NCBI RefSeq assembly: GCF_026340675.1
Contig: NZ_JAPEOX010000002.1
Location: 2,379,747-2,443,746 of the forward strand
Direction of reading: 5' to 3'
Origin: Streptomyces sp. NBC_01264
GTDB taxonomy: Bacteria > Actinomycetota > Actinomycetes > Streptomycetales > Streptomycetaceae
DNA length: 64,000 bases
Of the stretch, positions 36,737-47,431 are shown piece after piece. How positions within the stretch are numbered: position 1 is the stretch's first letter; the number at the start of each line of letters is the position of its first letter. The notes below the pieces were generated by a model. That model saw nothing but the letters and a program-made list of their open reading frames with translations. It was not told where the DNA came from and made no database searches. The position numbers were made by a program, and so were the translations under genes.

Positions 36737-37866
36737 CGGATCTCTCCTACCGTTGCGTGAGCGGTCTCGTGGGAGTGGGCGTGTGCGTGTGCCTGTGAGC
36801 GGGACCGGGTGGCCAGCCCGCGGGTGTCGATCCCCCGGTCGGCGCAGAAGGCGCGCAGGTCACCGTGGACGAGCACGTCGCACCGGGTCAGATCGGACGG
36901 GGTGCGCGCGCCCAGTGCGGTCATCAGGGCCTCCACCTGATCGAGCCAGGTGGTGATCTGCCTGATCAGGGCGGACGGGCCACCGTCGAGAACGGTCCGG
37001 AGGAACCCGCCGGAGACGCCTACGGCGGCGGCGCCCAGCGCCAGTGCGCGCACCACGTCGAGAGGGCCCCGGACGCCGCCGGACGCCAGCAGCGGGATGG
37101 CGGCGTTCTGGGAGTCCAGCAGGCAGGCGGGAGCGGACTGGCCCCAGCCGCCCAGGTAGGCGTAGTCGGCGTGCTCGCGCCGGTCGTTCTCGATGCGCGC
37201 GAAGTCCGTACCGCCGCGGCCTGCGACGTCGGCCACCCGCACGCCCATGTCGCCCAGCGACGCTACGGTTTCGCGGCTCAGGCCGAAGCCGACTTCCTTC
37301 ACGATCACCGGTATGCCGGCTCCGCCTCCGCCTCCGACGCCGTCCACGATCTTCTCGATCTGCGGTCCCCAGGAGGAGAACGAGCGGTCGCCCTCCGGCA
37401 TGACCGTTTCCTGGATGACGTTGAGGTGGATCTGCAGGGCGTCCGCCCGCAGCAGGTCCACGGCCCGTCGCGCCTTGTCCACGGAGGCGTTGGCGTTGAC
37501 GTTGGCCATCACGAACCCGTCCGGGTTCTCCCGGCGCAGCAGGCCGAAGGTGTCGGCGACGGCCTCGTCGGCGAAGTACGCGCTCATGGAGCCGCTCGCG
37601 ATGGGCACTCCGGTCTCACGGGCGGCGATCGCCAGATCCCGGTTGATGGCGCCCGTCCGCACGCTGCCGCCGGTCATCGCGTTGATGTACAGCGGCACCT
37701 GCCATTCCATGCCGCCGAACCGCGTGACCAGCGAAGCGTCCGAGCGGTCGATGCCGGCCAGGGCATGGTGGACGAAGGACACCTCGTCGAACTGGTTGTA
37801 CCCGCCCAGGTGGCGTTGTTGCTCGGCGGCGAACCGCACGTGGTCGTCCTTGCGCTCAGCGATCAT
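36733..37866 (-). CDS. fni: Type 2 isopentenyl-diphosphate delta-isomerase
   Basis: 377 residues from the ATG at 37866. An FMN-dependent TIM-barrel enzyme interconverting IPP and DMAPP. Signatures: RKDDHVRFAAEQQ, the INAMTGGS loop, VNANAS, LQIHLNVIQE, VIVKEVGFGLSRE, VADVAGRGGTDFARIEN and ASGGVRGPLDV. The C-terminal tail is His-rich (SQAHAHAHSHETAHATVGEIR), beyond the usual fold end. Its start overlaps the phosphomevalonate kinase stop (37863-37866), and its stop overlaps the reductase start. Confidence 0.95.
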   Translation of the reverse strand: MIAERKDDHVRFAAEQQRHLGGYNQFDEVSFVHHALAGIDRSDASLVTRFGGMEWQVPLYINAMTGGSVRTGAINRDLAIAARETGVPIASGSMSAYFADEAVADTFGLLRRENPDGFVMANVNANASVDKARRAVDLLRADALQIHLNVIQETVMPEGDRSFSSWGPQIEKIVDGVGGGGGAGIPVIVKEVGFGLSRETVASLGDMGVRVADVAGRGGTDFARIENDRREHADYAYLGGWGQSAPACLLDSQNAAIPLLASGGVRGPLDVVRALALGAAAVGVSGGFLRTVLDGGPSALIRQITTWLDQVEALMTALGARTPSDLTRCDVLVHGDLRAFCADRGIDTRGLATRSRSQAHAHAHSHETAHATVGEIR

Positions 37867-39035
37867 GCTGCGCTCCCTTTCGTCGACTGGAGACGGATCG
37901 GCACGGGGAGCACCCCTGCGGCGGCCCATCCCTTACGCAGCTGCGCGATCTGCTCGTGCGCCGTGGCGTCCAGCAGCGCGATGCCGCAGTCGCCGCCCCC
38001 GGCACCCGACGGCTTCCCCGCACCGCCGACGGCCTCGGCGGCATCGGACAGCGCGGTCAATGTGGTGGTGTAGATCCCGAGCCGGACCTCTTCGTCCAGT
38101 TTGGCGAGCATCCGGCGGGCGCCCCGGACCTCCCGGAGCAACGCGGGGCCGTCGCCCCGTTCGAGTGCGCCGACCGAGGCGCGCACGCACGCGTCGCTGC
38201 GCTCCACGAAGCTCCGCTGGGAGGCGCTGCCCTGCCAGGCGTGCCGTCCCAGGCTCCCGACCAGGGAAGCGGTACTGGCCGGCCGGCCGGTCCAGCCCAC
38301 CTCCACCGCCAGGTCGCGGGGCGGCGGCAGCCGCCGCACCCGGAGGCCCGGCCACGGTGCGCGGAGCGACTCCTCGATGCCCCGCCGCTCCACCAGGTCG
38401 AGCACGGCGGCCCGATCGGGGGCGTGGTACTCGATCCACCCGCCCCAGACGCTCGCGGCGAGATCACCGCCGGAGGAACGGGGGTCGAGCCGTGCCGTCG
38501 CGAGCATCGCGAGCCGGAACCGCGCGTCGTGCGACAGCTCCAGACCGTGGTACGCCGCTATGGCGGACACCGAGGCGACCGTCACCGCGCCGCTCGATCC
38601 CAGGCCGAGCTTGGTTCCCTCGTGGTGCAGGCGACTGCTGACCGAGACGTGGACGGGGCGTGCGGACAGGCCCTGCTCGGCGAGGAGCCCGTCGACCACG
38701 TCGATCGCCGCCACCACATGGGTGAGGCCCTCCCGCACCCGTTGTGCGTCGTCCGCGCCGAGCGCGACGAGCCCGCCGTCACCGCGCCGCAGTCGCGCCC
38801 TTCCCGGGGAAAGGTCGGACTCGATCACCACGTCCACGACACCGCCGGCACCGCCCACACTGCCGGCACCGCCCACACCACCGACACCGCCGCCGTGGGC
38901 CGCCGACACGGTGACGCGGACCTCCCGGTCGACCGCTGCCAGGATCGCCGGGTGGCCCGGCTGCACCACCGCGTACTCGCCGACGACGAAGAGCTTGCCC
39001 GGCGCGCGCAGGCTCACGGTTCCCGTACCGGTCAC
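37863..39035 (-). CDS. mvaK2: Phosphomevalonate kinase (GHMP family)
   Basis: 390 residues from the GTG at 39035, whose first codons read MTGTGTVSLRAPGKLFVVGEYAVVQPGHPAI, the standard GHMP N terminus. It phosphorylates mevalonate 5-phosphate. The ATP-binding loop is KLGLGSSGAVTVASVSA, and a C-terminal GAGGGDCGIALL matches GHMP motif 3. A Gly/Val-rich insertion (HGGGVGGVGGAGSVGGAGGVVDVV) near residues 48-71 comes from repetitive DNA. The GTGA overlap with the decarboxylase stop shows translational coupling. The longer open frame reaching 39788 is out-of-frame sequence inside the decarboxylase gene. Confidence 0.93.
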   Translation of the reverse strand: MTGTGTVSLRAPGKLFVVGEYAVVQPGHPAILAAVDREVRVTVSAAHGGGVGGVGGAGSVGGAGGVVDVVIESDLSPGRARLRRGDGGLVALGADDAQRVREGLTHVVAAIDVVDGLLAEQGLSARPVHVSVSSRLHHEGTKLGLGSSGAVTVASVSAIAAYHGLELSHDARFRLAMLATARLDPRSSGGDLAASVWGGWIEYHAPDRAAVLDLVERRGIEESLRAPWPGLRVRRLPPPRDLAVEVGWTGRPASTASLVGSLGRHAWQGSASQRSFVERSDACVRASVGALERGDGPALLREVRGARRMLAKLDEEVRLGIYTTTLTALSDAAEAVGGAGKPSGAGGGDCGIALLDATAHEQIAQLRKGWAAAGVLPVPIRLQSTKGSAA

Positions 39036-40093
39036 TGCTCGTCCGCCGACCGCAGCCGGGCTCCCGGACCGCGCCGGGCGGTGAGCACCGAGCAGCCGGG
39101 CGCGGCGGCGAGCAGCGTCTCGGCGACCCGGGGCGCCGCCTCGGGGTGGCAGAGCACCTTGACGTTCGGTCCGGCGTCCATGGTCGCGTAGGCCGCCACG
39201 CCGTCCTTGCGGAGCTGCAGGACGCCGTCGAGTACGGCCACCGTGGCCGGGGACATGTAGCGCACGGCCGGCCTCGCGGCCAGCATGGTCGCGTGCATGC
39301 CGAGGGCGTTGCGCTCCGCGATCTCCCCCACCGCTTCGAGGTCCCCGCGGCGCAGCGCCGCGTGCACGTCGGTCAGGTCTCCCTTGCTCGACGTCGCCCA
39401 GGCCCGGTAGAGCGGCGAGGTCTCGACGGTCCGCCGCATGGCCGCCCGGCTGGACACGGCCTTGGGGCCGGCGTTGACCAGTGCGACCACCAGGGCGGGA
39501 TCGAAGTCCGGGAGGGGTACCGGTTCGGCGAAGGAGCTGAGGTCCGCGGCCTCGCCGACGCCCCGGCCCGCGTGGCACACCGCGAAGCCGCCGAATATCG
39601 ACCGGGAGGCCGACGCGGACCCGCGCCGGGCGAGGCGGGAGAGGGCGGTGGGATCGAGATCCAGCCCGTACGCGGCGCTGGCGGCGACGGCCAAGGCGGC
39701 GAACCCGCTCGCCGATGACGCCAGTCCCGCGCCGGTGGGTACGGCGTTGCGGGTGTCGACTGCGGCGCGTTCGTCCCGCCCGGCCCATTCCCGTACCAGG
39801 TCCAGGAAGAGGACGACGCGCCGGCGCGGCTCACCCTCCGCGGGCCTGCCGTCGAGGACGACGTCGTCGGTCCGCGCCTCGGGGTCGAGCCGGACGGTGG
39901 TGTGCGTCGGGAACACGTCCAGGGTCATCGACAGGCTGTCGACGTACGGGATGATCAGCCGCTCGTCGCGCTTGCCCCAGTACTTGATCAGAGCGATGTT
40001 CGGATGGGCGACGGCGGTGGCCCCATGGCCGGAATCAGTCGATCCGGTCAGTCCAGTCAGTCCGGTTGGTACCATTTCGTGGTCAATCGTCAT
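39032..40093 (-). CDS. mvaD: Diphosphomevalonate decarboxylase
   Basis: 353 residues from the ATG at 40093, preceded by GGGAAGG. It converts mevalonate diphosphate to IPP with ATP. Motifs: AHPNIALIKYWGKRDERLIIP, TRNAVPTGAGLASSASGFAALAVAAS (phosphate loop), RRGSASASRSIFGGFAVCHAG, and AYATMDAGPNVKVLC with the expected Asp. A short linker (TGLTGLTGSTDSGHG) precedes the domain. Its first 11 bases overlap the mevalonate kinase gene. Confidence 0.95.
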   Translation of the reverse strand: MTIDHEMVPTGLTGLTGSTDSGHGATAVAHPNIALIKYWGKRDERLIIPYVDSLSMTLDVFPTHTTVRLDPEARTDDVVLDGRPAEGEPRRRVVLFLDLVREWAGRDERAAVDTRNAVPTGAGLASSASGFAALAVAASAAYGLDLDPTALSRLARRGSASASRSIFGGFAVCHAGRGVGEAADLSSFAEPVPLPDFDPALVVALVNAGPKAVSSRAAMRRTVETSPLYRAWATSSKGDLTDVHAALRRGDLEAVGEIAERNALGMHATMLAARPAVRYMSPATVAVLDGVLQLRKDGVAAYATMDAGPNVKVLCHPEAAPRVAETLLAAAPGCSVLTARRGPGARLRSADEQ

Positions 40094-41177
40094 GGTGTGC
40101 AAACCTTCCCATCGGGACGACCCAGGTACGGACGGCGCCGGCTTCGTGGAGGCTCCGTACGGTCGCCTCCGCCTGGCGCGGCTCTGCGGCCAGCGCGATC
40201 ACGCAGCCGCCCAGGCCGCCGCCGCTGATCTTGGCGCCCAGGCCGCCGGCCGCGAGCGCGGCATCGACCAGCCTCTCGATCCGGTCCGCGCTGAGCCCCA
40301 ACTCGTGCAGCAGTTTGTGGTTTTCCGTCATCCGCGCACCGAAGTCGGCCGTGCGGCCGTGCGCGAGATCACGTGCGGCGGCGCGGGTCAGGCGCGACGC
40401 CTCGAGGATGAAATCCGCCTGCGTCCGCGCGCTGCGCTCGAACTTCCGCCACAGGAGCTCGACCGCTTCCTTGGTACTGCCGCTGACCCCGCTGTCCGCG
40501 AGGACGAAGAGCCCGTCGAAGGCGTAGGACCCGCCTCCACCGGCGTGGCCGTCGGCCCGCTCGGGGTCGTGACCCGGCATGGGAACGGGCAGTTCCCGGG
40601 CCGTGCCCGAACGGAAGAGGAGGGGAGAGGTCGCCCCGGTGGCCAGCGCGTCGATACCGCTCGACCTGCCGTGCGCCACCTTCTCCGAGGCCTGGACGAG
40701 GTCGAACACCTCGCGGGCGTCGAGCCGGCGGTCGAAGAGGTCGGCCAGGGCCAGCACGGCCGCCCGGGCGCACGCCGCGCTGGAGCCGAGCCCGCGGCCC
40801 TGCGGGATCGAGCAGTCGATGACCACGTCCACGCACAGGTGGCCGCCGATGCCCGTCATCGCCTTGAAGTTCGGCAGCAGGCACCGCAGATCGTCCGCGG
40901 CGAGCGGCGTCACCGCCCCCGTCCCCGGATCCGCCAGCGCGAAGGAGACCCTGTCCGCGCCTTCGTCGGAGCACCGCAGTCGCCTGGCGGTCGCGGTCAC
41001 CGCCAATTGCGGTACGGGAATCGCCAGTGCGGGCGCGCCGTAGACGACGGCGTGCTCACCGAGCAGGATGGCCTTCGCGTGGGCCCGACCCCAGCCGATC
41101 CGGCCACCGCCGAGGTCCGGACCGCCCGTGGACACCGCACGGCCGGGAGAGATCCGCGCATTCGTCAGCGTCATCAT
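40083..41177 (-). CDS. mvaK1: Mevalonate kinase (GHMP family)
   Basis: 364 residues. It phosphorylates mevalonate. Key motifs are GRAHAKAILLGEHAVVYGAPALAIPV, the ATP loop IPQGRGLGSSAACARA, SSGIDALA with the catalytic Asp, and the C-terminal GGLGAKISGGGLGGCVIAL. The start ATG overlaps the GGPP synthase stop (ATGA at 41174-41177). A His/Asp tail (RFAHHDD) ends the protein. Confidence 0.95.
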   Translation of the reverse strand: MMTLTNARISPGRAVSTGGPDLGGGRIGWGRAHAKAILLGEHAVVYGAPALAIPVPQLAVTATARRLRCSDEGADRVSFALADPGTGAVTPLAADDLRCLLPNFKAMTGIGGHLCVDVVIDCSIPQGRGLGSSAACARAAVLALADLFDRRLDAREVFDLVQASEKVAHGRSSGIDALATGATSPLLFRSGTARELPVPMPGHDPERADGHAGGGGSYAFDGLFVLADSGVSGSTKEAVELLWRKFERSARTQADFILEASRLTRAAARDLAHGRTADFGARMTENHKLLHELGLSADRIERLVDAALAAGGLGAKISGGGLGGCVIALAAEPRQAEATVRSLHEAGAVRTWVVPMGRFAHHDD

Positions 41178-42262
41178 CGGGCTCGCTGGGTGGCCTTGAC
41201 CGCCATCGCGGCGAGCTGGTCCTTGGCCGGGGCGGTGGCGCTGCTGGAATCCAGTACGCCCAGGGCCCGGTCGGTGCGGTGCGCGATCTGGCGCTCGATG
41301 CGGTCCACGGCTCCGACCTCGACGAAGACCTGCCGCAGGGCGTCGATCTCCTTCTCGGAGAGATCGGTGCCCGTCTTCTGCCTGAGGAGTCCGGCCGCGA
41401 CCGGATCGGATGCGTCCGCCAGCTTGAGCGCCGTCGCGAGCAGGACCGTCCGCTTGCCCTCGCGAAGGTCGTCGCCCGAGGGCTTGCCCGTCACCGTCGG
41501 ATCGCCGAACACGCCCAGCAGGTCGTCCCGGAGCTGGAACGCGATCCCGATGTCCGCCCCGAACGCCCCGTAGGCGACGACGAGGTCCGCGTCCGCGCCG
41601 GCGATCGCGGCACCGAACTGCAGCGGGCGCTCCACCGTGTAGGAGGCCGTCTTGTACTGGTTGACGCGCAGCGCCGCATCGACGCTCTCGTCGTCACCCG
41701 CCTGGTTGATCACGTCGAGCAACTGGCCGTACAGGACCTCCGAGCGCACGGCGGACCACACCGGCCCGAGCCGGGCCTGCGCGTCGGCCGGCAGCCCGGA
41801 CGCGCGGACCATGACGTCCGACCACGTCTGGGCCAGGTCCCCCACCAGGATGGCGGTCGCGGTGCCGAAGGCCTCGGGGTCCCCCGAGAAGCGCCGGGTG
41901 CGATGGCGCTCGGCCAGGGCGACGTGCGCGGCGGGACGGCCGCGGCGGGTGTCGGACGCATCGATGATGTCGTCGTGTATCAGGGCCGAGGCGTGCAGCA
42001 GTTCGAGCCCGGCGCAGGCGGTCAGCACCGCCGTGGCACCCGGACCGTCCTGGTCGCCGCCGGCGCCGATCCAGCCCAGCCAGGCGAAGACCGGCCGGAC
42101 GCGCTTGCCGCCGCGCAGGACGTAGTTCTCCAGTTCGGCGATCACGGCCGCGAAGTCCTGGCCGAGCGCGTCTGCTTCGGCTCGGCGCTGGCCGAAGAAT
42201 TCACCGATCACGGCGTCGACGGCGGCCGTGTCCACGGCCGCCCCGAGATAACTGACGGTCAT
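41174..42262 (-). CDS. Polyprenyl diphosphate synthase, probable GGPP synthase
   Basis: 362 residues; first gene of the mevalonate operon. It is a trans-prenyltransferase with the first Asp-rich motif LIHDDIIDASDTRRGRPAAH, the second motif FQLRDDLLGVFGD, LRGGKRVRPVFAWLG, and KRTVLLATAL near the end. Three residues of the first motif (DDIID) match the FPP/GGPP class. Adjacent mevalonate genes suggest it condenses IPP/DMAPP into GGPP, as in the related Kitasatospora cluster. Chain length needs testing. The ATG at 42262 opens the operon, with the promoter in the 265-bp gap before the divergent KAS III-like gene. Confidence 0.9.
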   Translation of the reverse strand: MTVSYLGAAVDTAAVDAVIGEFFGQRRAEADALGQDFAAVIAELENYVLRGGKRVRPVFAWLGWIGAGGDQDGPGATAVLTACAGLELLHASALIHDDIIDASDTRRGRPAAHVALAERHRTRRFSGDPEAFGTATAILVGDLAQTWSDVMVRASGLPADAQARLGPVWSAVRSEVLYGQLLDVINQAGDDESVDAALRVNQYKTASYTVERPLQFGAAIAGADADLVVAYGAFGADIGIAFQLRDDLLGVFGDPTVTGKPSGDDLREGKRTVLLATALKLADASDPVAAGLLRQKTGTDLSEKEIDALRQVFVEVGAVDRIERQIAHRTDRALGVLDSSSATAPAKDQLAAMAVKATQRAR

Positions 42263-42372
42263 GCTCTTATCTCCCGGTCGAGGTGACGGTCACTCCCATA
42301 ATCAATCCCGCATTCACACGAATTCACCGAGATCAGCATGCTTCGATGTTAGCCACGGGCCGTCAACCTGCC

Positions 42373-42392
42373 CACTACTCAAGCGAGTAGTG
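42373..42392. promoter_or_regulatory. Dyad in the divergent mevalonate/NphT7 promoter region
   Basis: CACTACTC (42373-42380) and GAGTAGTG (42385-42392) are perfect arms around AAGC. The site lies about 110 bp upstream of the GGPP synthase start and 136 bp upstream of the divergent KAS III-like gene, in the only promoter-sized gap of the island. The same CTACTC/GAGTAG half-sites recur, more widely spaced, at the 3' end of the LuxR-like gene. Confidence 0.4.
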
Positions 42393-42527
42393 CCATTGAG
42401 CAGGAACGGTGAGCGCACGGGGCGGAATCCCACCTGACCGAGTGAGACATTCCCCGCCGGTGAAATACCCGAGCATGACGTGCCACGATGAACTGCCTGC
42501 TCGGATGAATGTCAGGACAACACGCGG

Positions 42528-43667
42528 GTGTTCATGCATCCAATGATGGGCCGTGAAACACGCGCTCTCCTCGCGGGGCAGTCGTGTGAACCGCCCACCC
42601 TCACTTCGGGAGTCGTCATCCGATCCATCGGAATCCTCGGTACCGGCGCGTACCTCCCCCCGACCGAGATCTCCAACGAAGAGATCGCCGGCCGGGCCGG
42701 GGTCACGGACGAGTGGATCGTCCGCAAGACCGGCATTCGGAGCCGCCGCCGGGCGGATCCCGGCCAGGCCACGTCCGACCTCGCCGCGGCGGCGGCCGTC
42801 CGGGCCCTCGAGCAGGCGGGGGTCGGCCCCGAGGAGCTCGCCTACATCGTCGTGGCCACGTCCACCCCGGATCACCCGCAGCCGTCCACGGCGAGCATCG
42901 TCCAGCACCGGCTCGGGGCGGTGAACGCGGCGGCCTTCGACCTGAACGCAGTGTGCAGCGGCTTCGTGTACGCGCTGACGGTCGCCCAGCGGATGCTGTG
43001 CGCCGAGCCGGGCGAGCGCTACGGACTGGTCATCGGGGCGGACATCTACTCCCGGATCCTCGACCACTCCGACCGCCGCACCGCCATCCTGTTCGGTGAC
43101 GGCGCCGGGGCCGTCGTCCTCGGCCCGGCCCCCGAGGACCGCGGCATATTCGCCACGTCGCTCCTCACCCGGGGCGACCAGCACGAGCTGATCGGCGTCC
43201 CGGCCGGCGGCAGCCGGACCCCGACCACCGCCCGGACCCTGGACGAGGGCCTGCAGTACTTCCGGATGGACGGCCGACGGGTCCGCGAGTTCGTACAGGA
43301 CAATCTGCCCGGGGCCGTCGGGGACCTGCTGGCCGGGGCGGGGCTGGACCCGCGGGAGGTCCGTCATGTCGTCGCCCACCAGGCGAACGCGGTGATGCTC
43401 CGGGAGATCTGGCCCTCGCTCGGACTGCCCGGGGCCGACTTCCACCTGGCGCTGGAGTCCTACGGCAACACCGGCGCGGCCTCCGTGCCCGTCACCCTCG
43501 ACCTCGTCCACCGCGACGGCGCCTTCGCCGACGGAGAGGTCGTCCTGCTCACCGGCTTCGGCGGCGGCATGTCGGTGGGCTCGGCGCTGACCCGCTGGCT
43601 GCCCACCCGGCACGCCCGGCCGGCCCGGAATCCGGCCTACGCCGCGGCCCCGGTGCGGTCGAGGTGA
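42528..43667 (+). CDS. NphT7-like acetoacetyl-CoA synthase (KAS III family)
   Basis: 379 residues if translation starts at the GTG at 42528; ATG at 42534, 42543 or 42546 are alternatives, since conserved sequence begins near residue 31 (IRSIGILGTGAYLPPTEISNEE). The catalytic triad is Cys143 (DLNAVCSGF), His284 (VAHQAN) and Asn314 (YGNTGAAS). The spacings of 141 and 30 residues equal those I recall for NphT7 (Cys115, His256, Asn286). Further NphT7-like stretches include QATSDLA, ADIYSRIL, VPAGGSR and GLQYFRMDGR. NphT7 condenses acetyl-CoA with malonyl-CoA to acetoacetyl-CoA, the HMG-CoA synthase substrate. Divergent from the mevalonate operon, it would feed it. Confidence 0.88.
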   Translation: MFMHPMMGRETRALLAGQSCEPPTLTSGVVIRSIGILGTGAYLPPTEISNEEIAGRAGVTDEWIVRKTGIRSRRRADPGQATSDLAAAAAVRALEQAGVGPEELAYIVVATSTPDHPQPSTASIVQHRLGAVNAAAFDLNAVCSGFVYALTVAQRMLCAEPGERYGLVIGADIYSRILDHSDRRTAILFGDGAGAVVLGPAPEDRGIFATSLLTRGDQHELIGVPAGGSRTPTTARTLDEGLQYFRMDGRRVREFVQDNLPGAVGDLLAGAGLDPREVRHVVAHQANAVMLREIWPSLGLPGADFHLALESYGNTGAASVPVTLDLVHRDGAFADGEVVLLTGFGGGMSVGSALTRWLPTRHARPARNPAYAAAPVRSR

Positions 43668-43689
43668 GGCGCCGGGCGGGACACCGGGT

Positions 43690-44759
43690 CTACTCGCCTT
43701 CGATCGAGTAGATCGCCGCCCTGCTCGAATAGCTCGCGGCTCCGCGTGCCAGTTCGACGCGCGTGTTGATGTTCAGCCTCCGGTAGATCTTCCTGAGGTG
43801 GTAATTCACCGTGTGCGCCGACAGGTGAACCCGCTTGGCGATCTGCTGGTTCGTCATCCCCGCGCTCACCAGGTACGCGATGCGCCGCTCCATGTCGGAA
43901 AGACCGGACCAGCAGGCGGAATTGAGCGCCGCCCCCTCGGGCTTGCCCTGCGAGGGGTCCGCCTTCGCACCGGAGAGCTTGGCGAGTTCCTCCGTCGCGA
44001 GGGCGACCGAGAGCGGGTCCGGCGACTGCGCGATGATGCGCGACAGGACGGCCGGATCGCCGTTCACCAGCGCGTTCGCGTGCAGGGCGCTGAGGCCGAG
44101 CACCGAGATGCCGGGATTGTCGCCGGCGAGGCCGTCCACCGTTTCGAGAACGCTGCGCTCCAGCTGGGTGTCGCCCACGTCCAGTGCCAGGCGGACCAGG
44201 AAGGCGGCCGCGGCCGGATCCTCGATGTACAGGCTCCGCTGCGTCGGCAGATGGCCGTACGTGATTCGCCCGCGACCTCTTTGATCGGGTCGGCCGGCCG
44301 GTCGGCCGTCCACAGCGGGTGACCGGTCACCCAGAACTGCCGGTCGTCCGATTCCGCGCGCCTCGTGGAGCGGCCCATGGCCTCGCGCCGCAACGCACCG
44401 CGCGCGGGAGCGGGGATCGACTCGACGACCCCGGTCAGGAGGAAATCGCTCTGGAATACCAGGTGATGTTCCGCCGCGACGACGAAGCCCGAGGATATCG
44501 CCTCGTCCAAGGACGAAAGGAGGCTGGCCGCGGATTGGTCCAGCATTCTGGAAACGTCCTCCAGCATGAAGGACCGGCCCAGGACTGCCGCGACCTTGAG
44601 GAATCGCTGACATTCCGTACTGAGATCCCCGAGACGGCGCAGGATCCGTTCACCGGCGATGTCCTCACCCGGCCGGCCGGACACCTGGCGCTGGACGGCC
44701 ATCGCACCGTCGGCCATGGCCTTCGGACTGCGATTCTCCATGAGCGATTTCGTTGCCAT
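43690..44759 (-). pseudogene. LuxR-family regulator, truncated and frameshifted
   Basis: The sequence reads as one protein in two frames. The N-terminal frame (from the ATG at 44759; the open frame reaches 44819) has RLGDLSTECQRFLKVAAVLGRSFMLEDVSRMLDQ...AGALRREA, typical of the middle of large ATP-binding LuxR (LAL) regulators. The C-terminal frame continues from about 44250 (ITYGHLPTQRSLYIEDPAAAAFLVRLALDVGDTQLER...) and ends in a complete LuxR HTH (LSDMERRIAYLVSAGMTNQQIAKRVHLSAHTVNYHLRKIYRRLNI). The join is near 44240-44290. The AAA+ ATPase domain expected upstream is absent. Thus it is a decayed or sequencing-shifted remnant, next to the mevalonate island. Confidence 0.65.
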
Positions 44760-44913
44760 TCCCCCGGCCAACCCCCGTAAATAGTCCGCCGCGCTACACC
44801 TTCGGCATAGAAGGCTCAACCCTTCTACGGGGATCCTACGAACTCCGGTCCGGTCTTGACTTGGCGAACAGTTGCCACGGACCGCGGCATGTGACCGGGC
44901 GGTCGAGGCGCCC

Positions 44914-47064
<2,151 letters not shown>

Positions 47065-47431
47065 GCCCCCATGCAACCCGATGCCTAGGACAATCGGCCA
47101 ATCCACCCAGCGTGACGCGCGGCCCACAAGCCGTCCGGCTCGCCGCGCGACCGCCATGGCGGGCGGCCGCCAGGGCGGTGTTCCCCCTGGTGCCCGCGCT
47201 CCGGCCGTGCCCGAATGAGTCATCTTCGGCGTGGCGGGGCAAGGATATGAACGGCATACCGGCGAATTCCGGTCGGCGGCTCCAATTGCTCGTTGCCGCA
47301 TGCTCACGGGCCACGCGAGAATTGTGTTGCGCGCGTTCGGCTCCGGCTCGACCGCGCTCTCCTGGGCCGTGCCGCGGCGCGCCCGCACCCCAGCTGTGCC
47401 CGTTCGCGGGCGTGTACCCGAAGGGAGGACC
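47065..47431. other. Divergent intergenic region, recQ and small hypothetical gene
   Basis: 367 bp with no convincing gene. A strong ribosome site AAGGGAGGACC lies at its right end for the gene at 47432, which decides that start. No clear inverted repeat or promoter was recognised. Confidence 0.4.

Noticed and set aside
39036..39788. N-terminal extension of the phosphomevalonate kinase frame
   Set aside because: Lies in another frame inside the decarboxylase gene; GTG at 39035 begins exactly with the GHMP N terminus and overlaps the upstream stop.
43690..44613. Single intact 307-residue LuxR gene in one frame
   Set aside because: Its first third is Arg/Gly/Pro-rich sequence unrelated to regulators; LAL similarity there lies in the other frame, so a frameshift is the better explanation.
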